Counted from the stretch's first letter, positions 18,827 through 28,367 are shown. The stretch: DNA of 64,000 nucleotides from Ramlibacter montanisoli (GCF_013087525.1 NZ_JABFCS010000001.1:3720001-3784000), one strand, 5' to 3'. Notes: generated from the letters alone by a model not told the origin. Numbers and translations: made by a program.

Positions 18827-19930
18827 ATGAAGACCCTGTTCGACCCGGTGCAGGTCGGCAACCTGCACCTGCGCAACCGCATCGTCATGGCGCCGCTCAC
18901 GCGCAACCGCGCGCCCGGCGCCATCCCCACCCCGCTGATGGCGCAGTACTACGCGCAGCGCGCCGCCGCCGGCCTGATCATCAGCGAGGCGACCGCCATC
19001 ACCCAACAGGGGCAGGGCTACGCCGACGTGCCGGGCGTGTACGGCACCGAGCAGCTCGATGCCTGGAAGCAGGTCACGCAGGCCGTGCACGCGCAGGGCG
19101 GGCGCATCTTCTGCCAGCTCTGGCACGTGGGCCGCGTCTCGCACGTGGAGCTGCAGCCGGAGCACCAGTTGCCGGTCGCGCCCTCGGCGCTGGTGGCGAA
19201 GACCAAGACCTACCTGATCCGCGACGGCGTGGGCGCCTTCGTGCCCACCTCGGAGCCGCGCGCGCTGGACGCCGAGGAGGTGCCGGGCATCGTGCGCGAC
19301 TTCCGCCATGCCGCGCGCAACGCGCTGCTCGCCGGCTTCGACGGCGTGGAGGTGCACGGCGCCAACGGCTACCTGGTGGACCAGTTCCTCAAGACCGGCG
19401 CCAACCAGCGGCGCGACGACTACGGCGGCTCGATCGAGAACCGCGCGCGCTTCCTGCTGGAGGTGATGCGCGAAGTGTGCGAAGAGGTCGGCCGCGAGCG
19501 CGTGGGCCTGCGCCTGTCGCCGGTGACCACCGCCAACGACATCGCCGACGACGATCCGCAGCCGCTGTTCGACTACGTCGTCAAGCAGCTGGCGCCGCTG
19601 GGCATCGCCTACCTGCACCTGATCGAGGGCGCCACCGGCGGACCGCGCGAAGTGGAAGGCCGCCCCTTCGACTACGAGGCGATGCGGCGCGCCTGGCGCG
19701 ATGCCGGCGCCAAGGGGGCCTGGATGGTGAACAACGGCTACGACCAGGCGCTGGCCGAGCAGGCCCTGGCGGAGGGCGCGGACCTGGTGGCCTTCGGCCG
19801 GCCCTTCATCGCCAATCCCGACCTGGTGCAGCGGCTGCGCAGCGGCGCGCCGTGGAACGCGGTGGAGAAAGCCACGCTGTACGGCGGCGGGGCCAAGGGC
19901 TACACCGACTATCCCGAACTGGCCAATTGA
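18827..19930 (+). CDS. Old-yellow-enzyme family NADH:flavin oxidoreductase (NemA-like)
   Basis: 367 residues, one FMN TIM barrel. Seen: FDPVQVGNLHLRNRIVMAPL at the N-terminus, EATAITQQGQGY, QLWHVGRVSH, and the catalytic HGANGYLVDQFLK, where His and Asn bind the substrate carbonyl. ADLVAFGRPFIANPDL gives the phosphate site. Such enzymes reduce activated alkenes, nitro esters and N-ethylmaleimide. It is probably an operon with the upstream GST. Convergent with the hemerythrin gene, 1 base apart. Confidence 0.92.
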   Translation: MKTLFDPVQVGNLHLRNRIVMAPLTRNRAPGAIPTPLMAQYYAQRAAAGLIISEATAITQQGQGYADVPGVYGTEQLDAWKQVTQAVHAQGGRIFCQLWHVGRVSHVELQPEHQLPVAPSALVAKTKTYLIRDGVGAFVPTSEPRALDAEEVPGIVRDFRHAARNALLAGFDGVEVHGANGYLVDQFLKTGANQRRDDYGGSIENRARFLLEVMREVCEEVGRERVGLRLSPVTTANDIADDDPQPLFDYVVKQLAPLGIAYLHLIEGATGGPREVEGRPFDYEAMRRAWRDAGAKGAWMVNNGYDQALAEQALAEGADLVAFGRPFIANPDLVQRLRSGAPWNAVEKATLYGGGAKGYTDYPELAN

Positions 19931-19931
19931 C

Positions 19932-20519
19932 TCAGCCCGGCCCGACCCCGATCGGCGCCGGCGTGCGCATCACGATGCGGGTGAACAGCCGGTCGTAGAC
20001 CGGGTCGCGGTCGCCGCCGCCGGCCAGCGGGTCGTCCACGTGGGTGGCGAAAGCGGCGTTCAGCTGCGCCCAGTCGCTTTCGGTGAGGTGCTTCTGCGCC
20101 ACCGGCAGCAGTTCCGTCTCCTCGGTGCGCATGTGCGTGAGGTAGAACTCCACGTACTTGCGCGCCGCGTCCTGGAAGGCGGCGCGGCGGCTGTCGCCCA
20201 GCAGCTCCCACGCCAGCAGCAGGTGCTGCAGCTCGCGCACGCGGCACTCGCCGGACACGTGGTCGGCCTCCAGCTGCTCGATCACCCCCATCAGCTCGGG
20301 CGCCACGCGCGCGATCTTGGGGAACAGCAGGTCCGATTCCTTGGGATGGTGGCGGCGCTCGGGGAACTCGTCGATGTAGAACAGCATCGCGCGCAGCACG
20401 TCGAAGAAGCGCTCCGGCTGTTCGTCGGGGTCGCGTTCCATCATCTGCAGCAGCGAGCGCAGCACGGCGGATACCGCGGCGTGCTCGTCGCGGATCACTT
20501 GCAGGGCAGGGCGTGGCAT
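19932..20519 (-). CDS. Hemerythrin HHE-domain protein
   Basis: The start at 20519 (MPRPALQVIRDEHAAVSAV) is preceded by an AGGAG ribosome site. His/Glu residues for a di-iron centre are in DEHAAV, RRHHPKESDLLFP, LEADHVSGE and YLTHMRTEETELLP, the typical four-helix hemerythrin pattern. Possible roles are oxygen or nitric-oxide sensing, or iron handling; none can be chosen from sequence. It lies immediately downstream of copA on the same strand (58 bases), so it may share copper- or oxidative-stress regulation. Confidence 0.83.
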   Translation of the reverse strand: MPRPALQVIRDEHAAVSAVLRSLLQMMERDPDEQPERFFDVLRAMLFYIDEFPERRHHPKESDLLFPKIARVAPELMGVIEQLEADHVSGECRVRELQHLLLAWELLGDSRRAAFQDAARKYVEFYLTHMRTEETELLPVAQKHLTESDWAQLNAAFATHVDDPLAGGGDRDPVYDRLFTRIVMRTPAPIGVGPG

Positions 20520-20577
20520 GGGGCTTGTCTCCTGCTTCGAGGTTGTCACGGGCCGCGGCCGGGCCCGTTGATCCACA

Positions 20578-22773
20578 TCAACGGCCGGGAAGGCGCCAGC
20601 GTTTGAGCAGTAGCGCGTTGGTCAGCACGCTGACGCTCGAGAGCGCCATCGCCGCGCCGGCGACGACAGGGTTGAGGTAGCCCAGCGCCGCCAGCGGGAT
20701 GCCGGCCACGTTGTAGAAGAAGGCCCAGAACAGGTTCTGCCGGATCTTCACCACGGTGCGGTGCGAGATCTCCAGAGCGCCCGCCACCAGGCCGACGTCG
20801 CCGCGCATCAGCGTGACGCCGGCCGCGTGCATGGCCACGTCGGTGCCGGTGCCCATGGCGATGCCGACGTCGGCGGCGGCCAGCGCCGGCGCATCGTTGA
20901 CGCCGTCGCCCACCATCGCCACCACCTGGCCGCCGCTGCGCAGCGCCGCGACCCGCTCGGCCTTCTCGCCGGGCAGCACCGGCCTGCACTTCCGCCGGCT
21001 GCAGGCCCAGGCGGCGCGCCATCACGTGGGCGGCCGTGCGGTTGTCGCCCGAGATCATGACCAGGCGCACGCCGCGCTGGCGCAGCCTCTGCAGCGCCTG
21101 CGCCGCGCCCGGCTTGGGCTCGTCGGCGAAGGCCATCACGGCGCGCAGGGCCAGCCCCTCGGTGATGCGCTCCACCAGCGCCGAGAGCGTCGCGCCCTCC
21201 CCTGCAACCGCTGGACTTCGCCATGCAGCGCGCCCAGCGGCACCTTCAGTTCCTCCAGCCAGCGCAGGCTGCCGATGAGGTAGCTGCGGTTGCCGACCTC
21301 GCCTTCGGTGCCGCGGCCGGCGACCGCGCGCACGCTGTCAGGGTCCGCGATCGCGATGCCGCGCTCGCGCGCCGCGTTCACCACGGCACGTGCCAGCGGA
21401 TGCTCGCTGCCGCTTTGCAGGCTGGCGGCGGCGGCCAGCTGCGCGGGCTCGTCCAGCCCGGGCGCCACCGCGAAGGCCACCAGCCGCGGCTGGCCCAGGG
21501 TCAGCGTGCCGGTCTTGTCGAAGGCCACGGTGTCCACGCGGTGCGCGAGCTCCAGCGCCTGCGCGTCCTTGATCAGGATGCCGTGGCGCGCGGCGACACC
21601 GGTGCCGGCCATGATGGCCGCCGGCGTGGCCAGGCCGAGCGCACAGGGACAGGCGATCACCAGCACGGCCACCGCATGGATCAGCGCCGCCTCGACGCCC
21701 GCACCCACCGCCATCCAGCCGCCGAAGGTCAGCGCTGCGATCACCAGCACCACCGGCACGAACACCGCCGACACCTGGTCCACCATGCGCTGGATCGGCG
21801 CCTTGGCCGCCTGCGCGTCCTCCACCAGCCGGATGATCTGGGCCAGCACGCTCTCGTGGCCGACCGCCGTGGCCCGCATCAGGATGCGGCCCTCGCCGTT
21901 GATGCTGCCGCCGGTGACGCGCGCGCCCACGCCCTTGCTCACCGGCAGGGGCTCGCCGGTCAGCATGGACTCGTCGACGTGCGTGTCGCCCTGCTCCACC
22001 AGGCCGTCGGCCGGCACGCGCTCGCCGGGGCGCACCACCAGCTGGTCGCCGGCCAGCACTTCGGCCAGCGGCAGGTCGGCCTCGCCGCCAGAGCGCAGCA
22101 CCACGTGCGCGACTTCCGGCCGCAGGGCCTGCAGCGCGCGGATCGCGGTGGTGGTCTGGCGCTTGGCGCGCGCCTCCAGCCACTTGCCCAGCAGCACCAG
22201 CGTCACGACCACCGCCGAAGCCTCGAAGTAGAGATGGCTGCTGCCCTGCGCCAGCCACAGCCACATCGACAGGCCCCAGCCGGCCGTGGTGCCGATGGCC
22301 ACCAGCAGGTCCATGTTGCCGGTGCCGGCCTTCAGCGCATGCCAGCCCGCCCGGTAGAAGCGTGCACCCAGGATGAACTGCACCGGCGTGGCCAGCAGGA
22401 ACTGCAGCCAGGCCGGCAGCATCCAGTGCCGCCCGAGCAGGTCGCCGACCATGGGAACCACCAGCGGCAGCGACAGCAGCATGCCGATCGCCACCGGCGC
22501 GAAGCCGGCCCAGGGCGAGAGGTCCTCGGGCGCATCCTCGCGCACGGCGTGCGGCTCGTAGCCGGCATTGCGCACGGCGCGCCGGATCTGCGCTTCCATC
22601 TGCTCGGAGGGGGCGAAGGTGACGCGCGCCGTCTCGGTGGCCAGGTTGACCACGGCGTCGTCCACGCCGGGTACCTTCTTCAAGGCGCGCTCCACGCGCG
22701 AGACGCAGGAGGCGCAGGTCATCCCCGAGACGCCGAGGTCCAGGGTGGCGGGGGCGGTGGTGGCAGTGTCCAT
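20578..22773 (-). CDS. copA: Copper-exporting P-type ATPase CopA (frameshifted)
   Basis: One N-terminal metal-binding domain (GMTCASC), the membrane CPC motif in [14 protein letters not shown], phosphorylation site DKTGTLTLG, the SEHPLA loop and the hinge [12 protein letters not shown] identify a P1B-1 Cu(I) exporter of the inner membrane. The frame changes near 21200 (after GEVQRLQG) and near 20980 (before [12 protein letters not shown]). Met codons at 22782 and 22773 are candidate starts. A CueR box lies just upstream, and its -10 position places the transcript start almost on the start codon. Divergent from copZ-cueR, with which it forms a copper-resistance unit. Confidence 0.93.
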
Positions 22774-22787
22774 GGAATGCATGTTCA

Positions 22788-22808
22788 ACCTTGCCATGAT
22801 GGCAAGGT
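22788..22808 (-). promoter_or_regulatory. CueR box / copA promoter
   Basis: The palindrome ACCTTGCCA-TGA-TGGCAAGGT overlaps a minus-strand promoter whose -35 is TTGACC (22811-22806), with 19 bases to the -10 position (22786-22781). The long spacer and arm sequence are characteristic of MerR/CueR-activated copA promoters. Confidence 0.85.
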
Positions 22809-22865
22809 CAAGCCTTGACGTGGATCAACCCTGCGGGACCAGGGGACACCCGCGCGGGCCGATTG

Positions 22866-22886
22866 ACCTTACCATGGTGGCAAGGT
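22866..22886 (+). promoter_or_regulatory. CueR box / copZ promoter
   Basis: ACCTTACCA-TGG-TGGCAAGGT begins within the -35 TTGACC (22863-22868). The arms match the copA box except for one base. The expected -10 lies at 22888-22893, about 40 bases before copZ. Confidence 0.82.
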
Positions 22887-22929
22887 TCACGCTCCGTGCT
22901 CCTCAACCATGTTCAGAAAGGGATTCATC

Positions 22930-23127
22930 ATGAACCAGACCTTCCAGGTGCAGGGCATGAGCTGCGGCCACTGCGTGGGCGCCGTCACCCAGGCGGTGAA
23001 GTCGGTCGACCCCCAGGCCGAAGTCAAGGTGGACTTGTCGAGCGGCAAGGTGGAGGTGCAGTCGCAGCAGGACCACGCGGCGATTGCCAGGGCGATCGAG
23101 GAAGAAGGCTACAAGGTCGCTGCGTGA
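22930..23127 (+). CDS. copZ: Copper chaperone CopZ-like HMA protein
   Basis: 65 residues comprising one heavy-metal-associated domain with the Cu(I)-binding GMSCGHC loop and the usual beta-alpha-beta-beta-alpha-beta length. The ATG at 22930 follows an AAAGGGA ribosome site; an earlier ATG at 22909 would add seven residues. It ferries Cu(I) to CopA and to the regulator. It overlaps the GTG of cueR (GTGA), so the pair is translationally coupled behind the CueR-controlled promoter. Confidence 0.88.
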   Translation: MNQTFQVQGMSCGHCVGAVTQAVKSVDPQAEVKVDLSSGKVEVQSQQDHAAIARAIEEEGYKVAA

Positions 23128-23543
23128 AGCCAGCCGCTTCCAGTGCCGCCTGGCCGGTGAACATCGGCGATGCGGCGCGGCTGTCCGGCGTGTCCGCCAA
23201 GATGGTGCGGCACTACGAAAGCCTGGGGCTGCTGCCGCGCGTGGCGCGCACGGACAGCGGCTACCGGCTGTACAGCGAGGCCGACGTGCACACCCTGCGC
23301 TTCATCAAGCGCGGCCGCGACCTCGGCTTCTCGATGGAGGAGATCGCGGAACTGGTGGGCCTGTGGCAGAACCGCCGGCGCGCCAGCGCCAACGTGCGCC
23401 GCGTCGCGCAGAAGCACGCCGAGGACCTGGCGCAGCGCATCGCGGCGATGCAGGAGATGCAGAAGACGCTGCAGCACCTCATTCACTGCTGCCATGGCGA
23501 CGAGCGTCCCGAGTGTCCGATCCTCGAGGAGCTCGCCCGGTAG
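23124..23543 (+). CDS. cueR: MerR-family copper regulator CueR
   Basis: The N-terminal winged helix reads NIGDAARLSGVSAKMVRHYE, then GYRLYSEADVHTLRFI. The C-terminus has CCHGDERPECPIL, with the two Cys spaced as in CueR for monovalent copper and a long dimerisation helix before it. The GTG at 23124 overlaps the copZ stop; a GTG at 23157 (VNIGDAARL) would match the standard family length more closely. It activates the two divergent promoters described above. The stop codon TAG belongs to a family A repeat. Confidence 0.9.
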   Translation: MKPAASSAAWPVNIGDAARLSGVSAKMVRHYESLGLLPRVARTDSGYRLYSEADVHTLRFIKRGRDLGFSMEEIAELVGLWQNRRRASANVRRVAQKHAEDLAQRIAAMQEMQKTLQHLIHCCHGDERPECPILEELAR

Positions 23544-23617
23544 GCTGGTGGTGAGGCTCAGCCGAACCCCAGCACCTTTCGGCGCATCGCTGGGATTCCT
23601 GCGTCACCCCAGCCTAC
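23540..23617. repeat. Interspersed repeat, family A (inverted pair)
   Basis: Begins GTAGGCTGGTGGTGAGGC and ends CACCCCAGCCTAC, so the outer ends are complementary. It lies between the convergent cueR and 23627 genes and overlaps the last codon and stop of cueR. Confidence 0.78.
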
Positions 23618-23626
23618 GAGGCCGGA

Positions 23627-23962
23627 TTACTTCGGCGTGGCCTTCTGCCGCTCCGCCGCCTCCAGCGCCTTCTGGAACTCCAGCTCTTCGCGCGAGATCG
23701 CGCGGCGCATGATGCGGTTCGGGCCGGCGCCCATGGTGCGCGTGTCGATGCCCGAGCGCTCCTGCGCCTGCTGCATCGCTTCCCGCTGGGCCAGCACCGG
23801 CTCGTCCATCAGGATCACCGCGCCCATGCTGTTGCGCTCCTGGGCCGGCGTCGGCGCCGTGTCGGTCATGGTGATGGGCTGGACCTGGGCGATCGCGCCG
23901 CCCGCGAGCAGTGCGCCAGCCAGCACCCCGGCGGCGGCTCGCACGAAATCCTGGTACTTCAT
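23627..23962 (-). CDS. Small secreted protein of unknown function
   Basis: 111 residues. MKYQDFVRAAAGVLAGALLA with AIAQ gives a signal peptide. The mature part is polar and rich in Met, Glu, Gln and Arg (LAQREAMQQAQERSGIDTR, REELEFQKALEAAERQK), probably helical. I do not recognise a family. The start at 23962 is preceded by AAGGAGTGCACC, a good ribosome site. A second small secreted protein is divergent (24205). Confidence 0.65.
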   Translation of the reverse strand: MKYQDFVRAAAGVLAGALLAGGAIAQVQPITMTDTAPTPAQERNSMGAVILMDEPVLAQREAMQQAQERSGIDTRTMGAGPNRIMRRAISREELEFQKALEAAERQKATPK

Positions 23963-24098
23963 GGTGCACTCCTTGGGTTCGTTTCCGTTTGCTTGGGTGC
24001 ACTGTGGTCCTGCCCGTCCGTGCTGTCCGTCGCTAGGCGTGGACGCTTGCCGTAGGACCGCGGCGACCCAGCACGTACACCCCAGCAAAACCGGTTTC

Positions 24099-24127
24099 TT
24101 TACACAGCCGCAACCCAGCGGTATTGG
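24099..24127 (+). promoter_or_regulatory. Candidate sigma-70 promoter
   Basis: TTTACA (24099-24104), 17 bases, then TATTGG (24122-24127), 77 bases before the ATG of the Spy/CpxP-like gene. Sequence match only. Confidence 0.4.
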
Positions 24128-24204
24128 ATGGGTTACACCCGGCGCCCAGACTGCGGAGCAACGGGCCAGGCAAACGGCCCCGCCACCCTCGAAAGGACTT
24201 GAAG

Positions 24205-24717
24205 ATGAAATCGCTGCACCGCCACCTGATCGCCGCCGCCTTGCTCGGTGCCCTCGGCCTGGGCGCCATCGCCCAGACCCAGACCCCGCCTTCCGGTGAG
24301 CACCGCGGCCACATGATGCAAGGCGAGCGCGGCCGGCACGACCCGGCCAGGATGGAGGAATTCCGCGCCCGCATGCAGGAGCGCATGGCCAAGCGCCTGG
24401 GCGAGCTGAAGCAGAAGCTGCAGATCACCTCCGCGCAGGAAGGCGCCTGGACCGCCTGGACCACCGCCATGGCCCCGACGAAGATGCAGCGCCCGGACCG
24501 CGCCGAGTTCGCCAAGCTGACCACGCCGGAGCGCATCGACCGCATGCGCGCCCACCGTGCCCAGCGCAACGCCGACATGGACAAGCGCATGGACGCCACC
24601 AAGACCTTCTACGCCACCCTGTCGGCGGAGCAGAAGAAGACCTTCGACAGCGAAGGCATGCGCTTCATGCGCGGCGGCAAGCGCGGCATGGGCGGCCACG
24701 GCCGCCACGGCGCCTGA
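24205..24717 (+). CDS. Spy/CpxP-like periplasmic protein
   Basis: 170 residues. A signal peptide (MKSLHRHLIAAALLGALGLG, AIAQ) is followed by a highly charged, Met/Arg/His-rich helical protein containing LGELKQKLQITSAQEGAWTAW and LTTPERIDRMRAHRAQRNADM, close to the LTxxQ-type motif and helical cradle of Spy/CpxP periplasmic chaperones. The His/Gly/Arg-rich tail (GMGGHGRHG) could bind metal. Stress chaperone activity is inferred. A clear hairpin terminator follows. Confidence 0.75.
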   Translation: MKSLHRHLIAAALLGALGLGAIAQTQTPPSGEHRGHMMQGERGRHDPARMEEFRARMQERMAKRLGELKQKLQITSAQEGAWTAWTTAMAPTKMQRPDRAEFAKLTTPERIDRMRAHRAQRNADMDKRMDATKTFYATLSAEQKKTFDSEGMRFMRGGKRGMGGHGRHGA

Positions 24718-24735
24718 GCGCAGCCCGCGCCAACG

Positions 24736-24765
24736 AAAAAAAGCCAGGCAGTGCCTGGCTTTTTC
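24736..24765. terminator. Rho-independent terminator (bidirectional)
   Basis: Perfect stem AGCCAGGCA / TGCCTGGCT with a 1-base centre, preceded by a run of seven A and followed by TTTTT. It can stop transcription from 24205 on the plus strand and from 24783 on the minus strand. Confidence 0.88.
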
Positions 24766-24782
24766 ATGCGCAAGGATCCCGC

Positions 24783-25280
24783 TCAGTACGAGAACACGTA
24801 GTAGGGCTGGCCCACCACCACGGTGTGGGGGATGGTGTAGCTGCCCACCACCAGCGGGGCGTTGTCGGTGGTCGCGTTGGGCGCGCCGCCGGTCATGGTG
24901 CTGGCTTCACCCGCGCGCGCCGGCACGTTGAAGGTCGCGGCCGCCTGCGTGCGCTGCTGCTGGCTCACCAGGCCGCCGTTGTGCACCAGGTGCGAGTTCG
25001 TGCGCATCTGGGTCATCGCGGTCGTGCGGTCCCAGTTGATGTTCGGCTGCACGTACACCAGCGGGGACTGGACGGTCGTGACGGTCATGGAAGAAGGGGC
25101 GGCGCCGAGGACGGTGGTGTCGATCGAGCTGTCCATGGAGCTGTCGAGCGCCAGGGTGTCGGCACCGGTTTCGCCCAGTTCCACCACCGTGCCGTCCGGA
25201 TAGAAGATGGCATCGGCCTGGGCCATGCCGGCCACGGCCATGGAAGCGGCGGCCAGAAGGGAAAGAGACAACTTTTTCAT
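24783..25280 (-). CDS. Secreted protein of unknown function
   Basis: 165 residues. MKKLSLSLLAAASMAVAGMA with AQA is a signal peptide. The mature part is Thr/Ser/Val-rich with FYPDGTVVELGE and a C-terminal NAPLVVGSYTIPHTVVVG ending PYYVFSY; no Cys. The beta-rich, aromatic-ended C-terminus is reminiscent of small outer-membrane or extracellular proteins, but I recognise no family. It shares the bidirectional terminator with the Spy-like gene. Confidence 0.62.
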   Translation of the reverse strand: MKKLSLSLLAAASMAVAGMAQADAIFYPDGTVVELGETGADTLALDSSMDSSIDTTVLGAAPSSMTVTTVQSPLVYVQPNINWDRTTAMTQMRTNSHLVHNGGLVSQQQRTQAAATFNVPARAGEASTMTGGAPNATTDNAPLVVGSYTIPHTVVVGQPYYVFSY

Positions 25281-25447
25281 GGGAACTCCGTATTGGTCTG
25301 TTTGTGGATGCCCGGCCTGGCCGGGTGCGTAGGAACCAGTTTGGAGCGATCCCATCCCGGCCGTATCGGACGCGGGTGACCATCGCCGTAGGACGTCCCG
25401 CGCCGGCCGTACGCCTGCCCCGGGAGCTCACGGAAAGTGGCTGAGCC

Positions 25448-26013
25448 TCAGAGGCGCTTGACGTAGCGCAGCTGGATGAAGTCCTGCCCGGGGTTGGGAT
25501 GCCTGATGCCGGCGTTGGAGACATGCACCCAGCGCACGCCGATCTCGTGGCCGCCGTTGCTGCCGCCGAAGCTGTGGCCCACGCCCATCATGTCGAAGAA
25601 GTTCCACCGGGTGCTGAAGCTCTTCTCGGGGGTGACGAACAGGCGGTCCATCCAGCTCGCGCCGATGCCCAGCTCGATGAACCAGGGCGAGGCGCCGCGC
25701 TCCAGCCGCATGCGCAGCGAGGGCAGCACCACCAGCTGCGTGATCGACTGGCGGCTGCCGCCGGACTCGCGCGCGTCCCAGTGGTTCACCATCACCTCGG
25801 TGTGCGCCGTCAGCTCCGCCTTGCGGCGCATGCGCTCGAAGTCCCAGTCCCAGATCACGCCGACGCCGGCGATGCGGCTGCCGTGCGTGCCCGGGCCCGC
25901 CTGGACCGAGACTGCGTCCGGCCGCAGGTCGAGGGCGTGCGAGGGAAGCGAAGCAGCGGCCAGGACGGCCGCTGCCAGGAGAGGACGTGGGGCTTGTTCT
26001 TCATCGTTTTCAT
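25448..26013 (-). CDS. PagL-like lipid A 3-O-deacylase (frameshift in signal peptide)
   Basis: The mature part is an outer-membrane beta-barrel pattern ending in [20 protein letters not shown]. The H-x-S-N-A-G/x-I motif is the catalytic His-Ser signature of PagL / acyloxyacyl-hydrolase-like lipid A deacylases. The hydrophobic stretch [18 protein letters not shown] is a signal peptide, but the nearest good start (ATG at 26013 or 26004, MKTMKNK) is in a different frame, so one indel near 25970 is inferred. The enzyme removes the 3-position acyl chain of lipid A in the outer membrane. Confidence 0.72.
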
Positions 26014-26305
26014 GGCCTGTCAGTGTGGGCGAGGGCGTCGGCATGCGGTGGTGCCTCAGCCTTGCGCACGCCAGTGTGCCCTCGAAAAGCGAAAGCCGCC
26101 TACCTCCGCAAGGGGAGGCTCCGGCAGGCGCGCAGGCACGGGTCCTACAGGCACCGACCGCCGCGCAGGTGCTGTGCGCGACGGCCGCCGGCCCGCCCTT
26201 CTCTCGCAGCGGGCCGCCACACGATCTTGGCCTTGCGTCCTACTTCGGCCGCGCAGCTGGGCACTTACAAAAGTCGTCCCACCGCAGAACGAAGAAGCAA
26301 CGCCC

Positions 26306-27103
26306 ATGAGCGACCTCAGCCTGCCCATGACGCCGGCCACCGAGCAGAAGGTGGTGGCCGCGCAGTTGACGGTGATGACCGTCAACATCCACAAGGGCTT
26401 CACCACCTTCAACCGCCGCTTCATCCTGCCCGAGCTGCGCGACGCGGTGCGCAAGGTGGGTGCCGACCTGGTGTTCATGCAGGAAGTGCTGGGCATGCAC
26501 GACGCGCACGGCAAGAAGTGGGAGGACTGGCCCGAGGGCGGGCAGTACGAATTCCTGGCCGACAGCATCTGGCCGCAGTTCGCGTACGGCCGCAACATGG
26601 TCTATCCCAAGGGCCACCACGGCAACGCCGTGATGTCCAAGTTCCCGATCGTCCACTACCAGAACCACGACGTGTCGGTGGCGGGCCCGGAGAAGCGCGG
26701 GCTGCTGCATTGCGTGCTCAAGGTGCCCAACTGCACGCACGACGTGCATGCGATCTGCGTGCACCTGGGGCTGGCGGAGTCGCACCGGCAGCAGCAGCTG
26801 GACCTGCTGTGCAAGATCACGCACACCGAGGTGCCCGCCGAGGCGCCGCTGATCGTGGCGGGCGACTTCAACGACTGGCGCCGCCGCGCCAACGAGATCC
26901 TGCTGCGCGAGGCGGGGCTGCGCGAGATCTTCGTCACGGCCTACGGCGAGCCGGCCAAGACCTTCCCGGCGATCTTCCCGGTGCTGTCGCTGGACCGCAT
27001 CTACGTGCGCAACTGCTCGGTGCACCTGCCCGTGGTGCTGCCGCGCAAGCCCTGGTCGCACCTGTCGGACCACGCCCCGCTGGTCGCCGAAATCCACCTG
27101 TAA
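26306..27103 (+). CDS. Endonuclease/exonuclease/phosphatase family protein (YbhP-like)
   Basis: 265 residues with EEP-fold motifs in order: [12 protein letters not shown] (catalytic Glu), [15 protein letters not shown] (Asp-x-Asn) and LSDHAPL (terminal Asp-His). No signal peptide. The gene is 7 bases from clsB and two genes from ybhN, reproducing the E. coli ybhP-clsB-ybhN order, so a role in phospholipid or phosphodiester metabolism is more likely than DNA repair. The 292 bases upstream contain no gene I can support. Confidence 0.85.
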   Translation: MSDLSLPMTPATEQKVVAAQLTVMTVNIHKGFTTFNRRFILPELRDAVRKVGADLVFMQEVLGMHDAHGKKWEDWPEGGQYEFLADSIWPQFAYGRNMVYPKGHHGNAVMSKFPIVHYQNHDVSVAGPEKRGLLHCVLKVPNCTHDVHAICVHLGLAESHRQQQLDLLCKITHTEVPAEAPLIVAGDFNDWRRRANEILLREAGLREIFVTAYGEPAKTFPAIFPVLSLDRIYVRNCSVHLPVVLPRKPWSHLSDHAPLVAEIHL

Positions 27104-27110
27104 GGCGGCC

Positions 27111-28367
27111 ATGGAACAGAGACGCTGGATCCCCGGCAACCAGTTCGAACTGCTCGAGAACGGCGAGGAGTTCTTCCCGCGCGTGTTCGCCCGCATCGCC
27201 AACGCGAAGAAGGAAGTCATCGTCGAGACCTTCATCCTGTTCGAGGACAAGGTCGGCCTGCAGCTGCACGAGGCGCTGATCGCCGCCGCGCGGCGCGGCG
27301 CGCAGGTGGACATCACCATCGACGACTGGGGCTCGCCCGACCTGTCCGAGCGCTTCCTCGGCTCGCTGCGCGAGGCGGGCGTGCGGGTGCATGCGTTCAA
27401 CCCGGGGCGGCGGCCCTTCGGCCTGCGGCCGCACCTGCTGCGCCGCATGCACCGCAAGATCGTGGTGGTGGACCGCGAGGTGGCCTTCGTCGGCGGCATC
27501 AACTATTCGGCCGACCACCTGGCCGACTTCGGTCCCGAGGCCAAGCAGGACTACGCGGTGGAGATCCAGGGCCCGCTGGTGGCCGAGATCCACCGCTTCT
27601 GCCATGCCGCGCTGGCCGAGGGCCTGCGCTACGGCGGCCAGCAGCGCCAGTGGTGGCGCTGGCGCAAGCAGTTGCGCGCCGCGCCCGAGGAGCATCCGCC
27701 CGCCGGCCCCGCCGACGCCTTGTTCGTGGTGCGCGACAACCGCCGCCACATGAAGGACATCGAGCGGCACTACCTGATCGCGATCCGCGCGGCCAGGAAG
27801 CGCATCGTGATCGCCAACGCCTACTTCTTCCCCGGCTACCGGCTGATCAAGGAGCTCAAGCGCGCGGCCCGCCGCGGCGTCGACGTGCGCCTGGTGCTGC
27901 AGGGCGAGCCCGACATGGCGTTCGTGAAGACCGCCGCCGGCATGCTGTACCACCACCTGCTGCGCGCCGGTGTGCGCATCTACGAATACTGCGAGCGGCC
28001 CCTGCACGGCAAGGTGGCGGTGATGGACGACGAGTGGTCCACCGTGGGTTCGAGCAACCTCGATCCCATGAGCCTGTCCTTCAACCTCGAGGCCAACGTG
28101 ATCATCCGCGACCGCGCGTTCACGCACACGCTCAGCGCCAAGCTCGAGAAGCTGATGTGCAGCGCCTGCAACGAGATCACCATCGAAGGCCTGGGCGAGC
28201 TCAAGGGCTGGGCGCTGGTGCACAGCTTCCTGGCCTACCACTTCACCCGCCGCTATCCGCGCTGGGCGCAATGGCTGCCGCGGCACGTGCCGCGCCTGGT
28301 GCCGGCCGCCGCGCAACCGGGCAACGCCCTGCCGCCCGCCTTCGCAGGACTGAAGGAGAAGGCCTGA
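27111..28367 (+). CDS. clsB: Cardiolipin synthase ClsB
   Basis: 418 residues with two phospholipase D HKD motifs: HRKIVVVDREVAFVGGIN at about residue 118 and HGKVAVMDDEWSTVGSSNLD near residue 300. No N-terminal membrane hairpin is present, which separates ClsB from ClsA. It joins phosphatidyl groups to make cardiolipin at the inner membrane. Flanked by ybhP-like and ybhN-like genes; the latter overlaps by one base (TGATG), a three-gene operon. Confidence 0.9.
   Translation: MEQRRWIPGNQFELLENGEEFFPRVFARIANAKKEVIVETFILFEDKVGLQLHEALIAAARRGAQVDITIDDWGSPDLSERFLGSLREAGVRVHAFNPGRRPFGLRPHLLRRMHRKIVVVDREVAFVGGINYSADHLADFGPEAKQDYAVEIQGPLVAEIHRFCHAALAEGLRYGGQQRQWWRWRKQLRAAPEEHPPAGPADALFVVRDNRRHMKDIERHYLIAIRAARKRIVIANAYFFPGYRLIKELKRAARRGVDVRLVLQGEPDMAFVKTAAGMLYHHLLRAGVRIYEYCERPLHGKVAVMDDEWSTVGSSNLDPMSLSFNLEANVIIRDRAFTHTLSAKLEKLMCSACNEITIEGLGELKGWALVHSFLAYHFTRRYPRWAQWLPRHVPRLVPAAAQPGNALPPAFAGLKEKA

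Noticed and set aside
21223..22818. 530-codon open frame antisense to copA
   Set aside because: Overlaps every catalytic motif of copA; sequence is His/Gln/Arg-rich with no recognisable domain.
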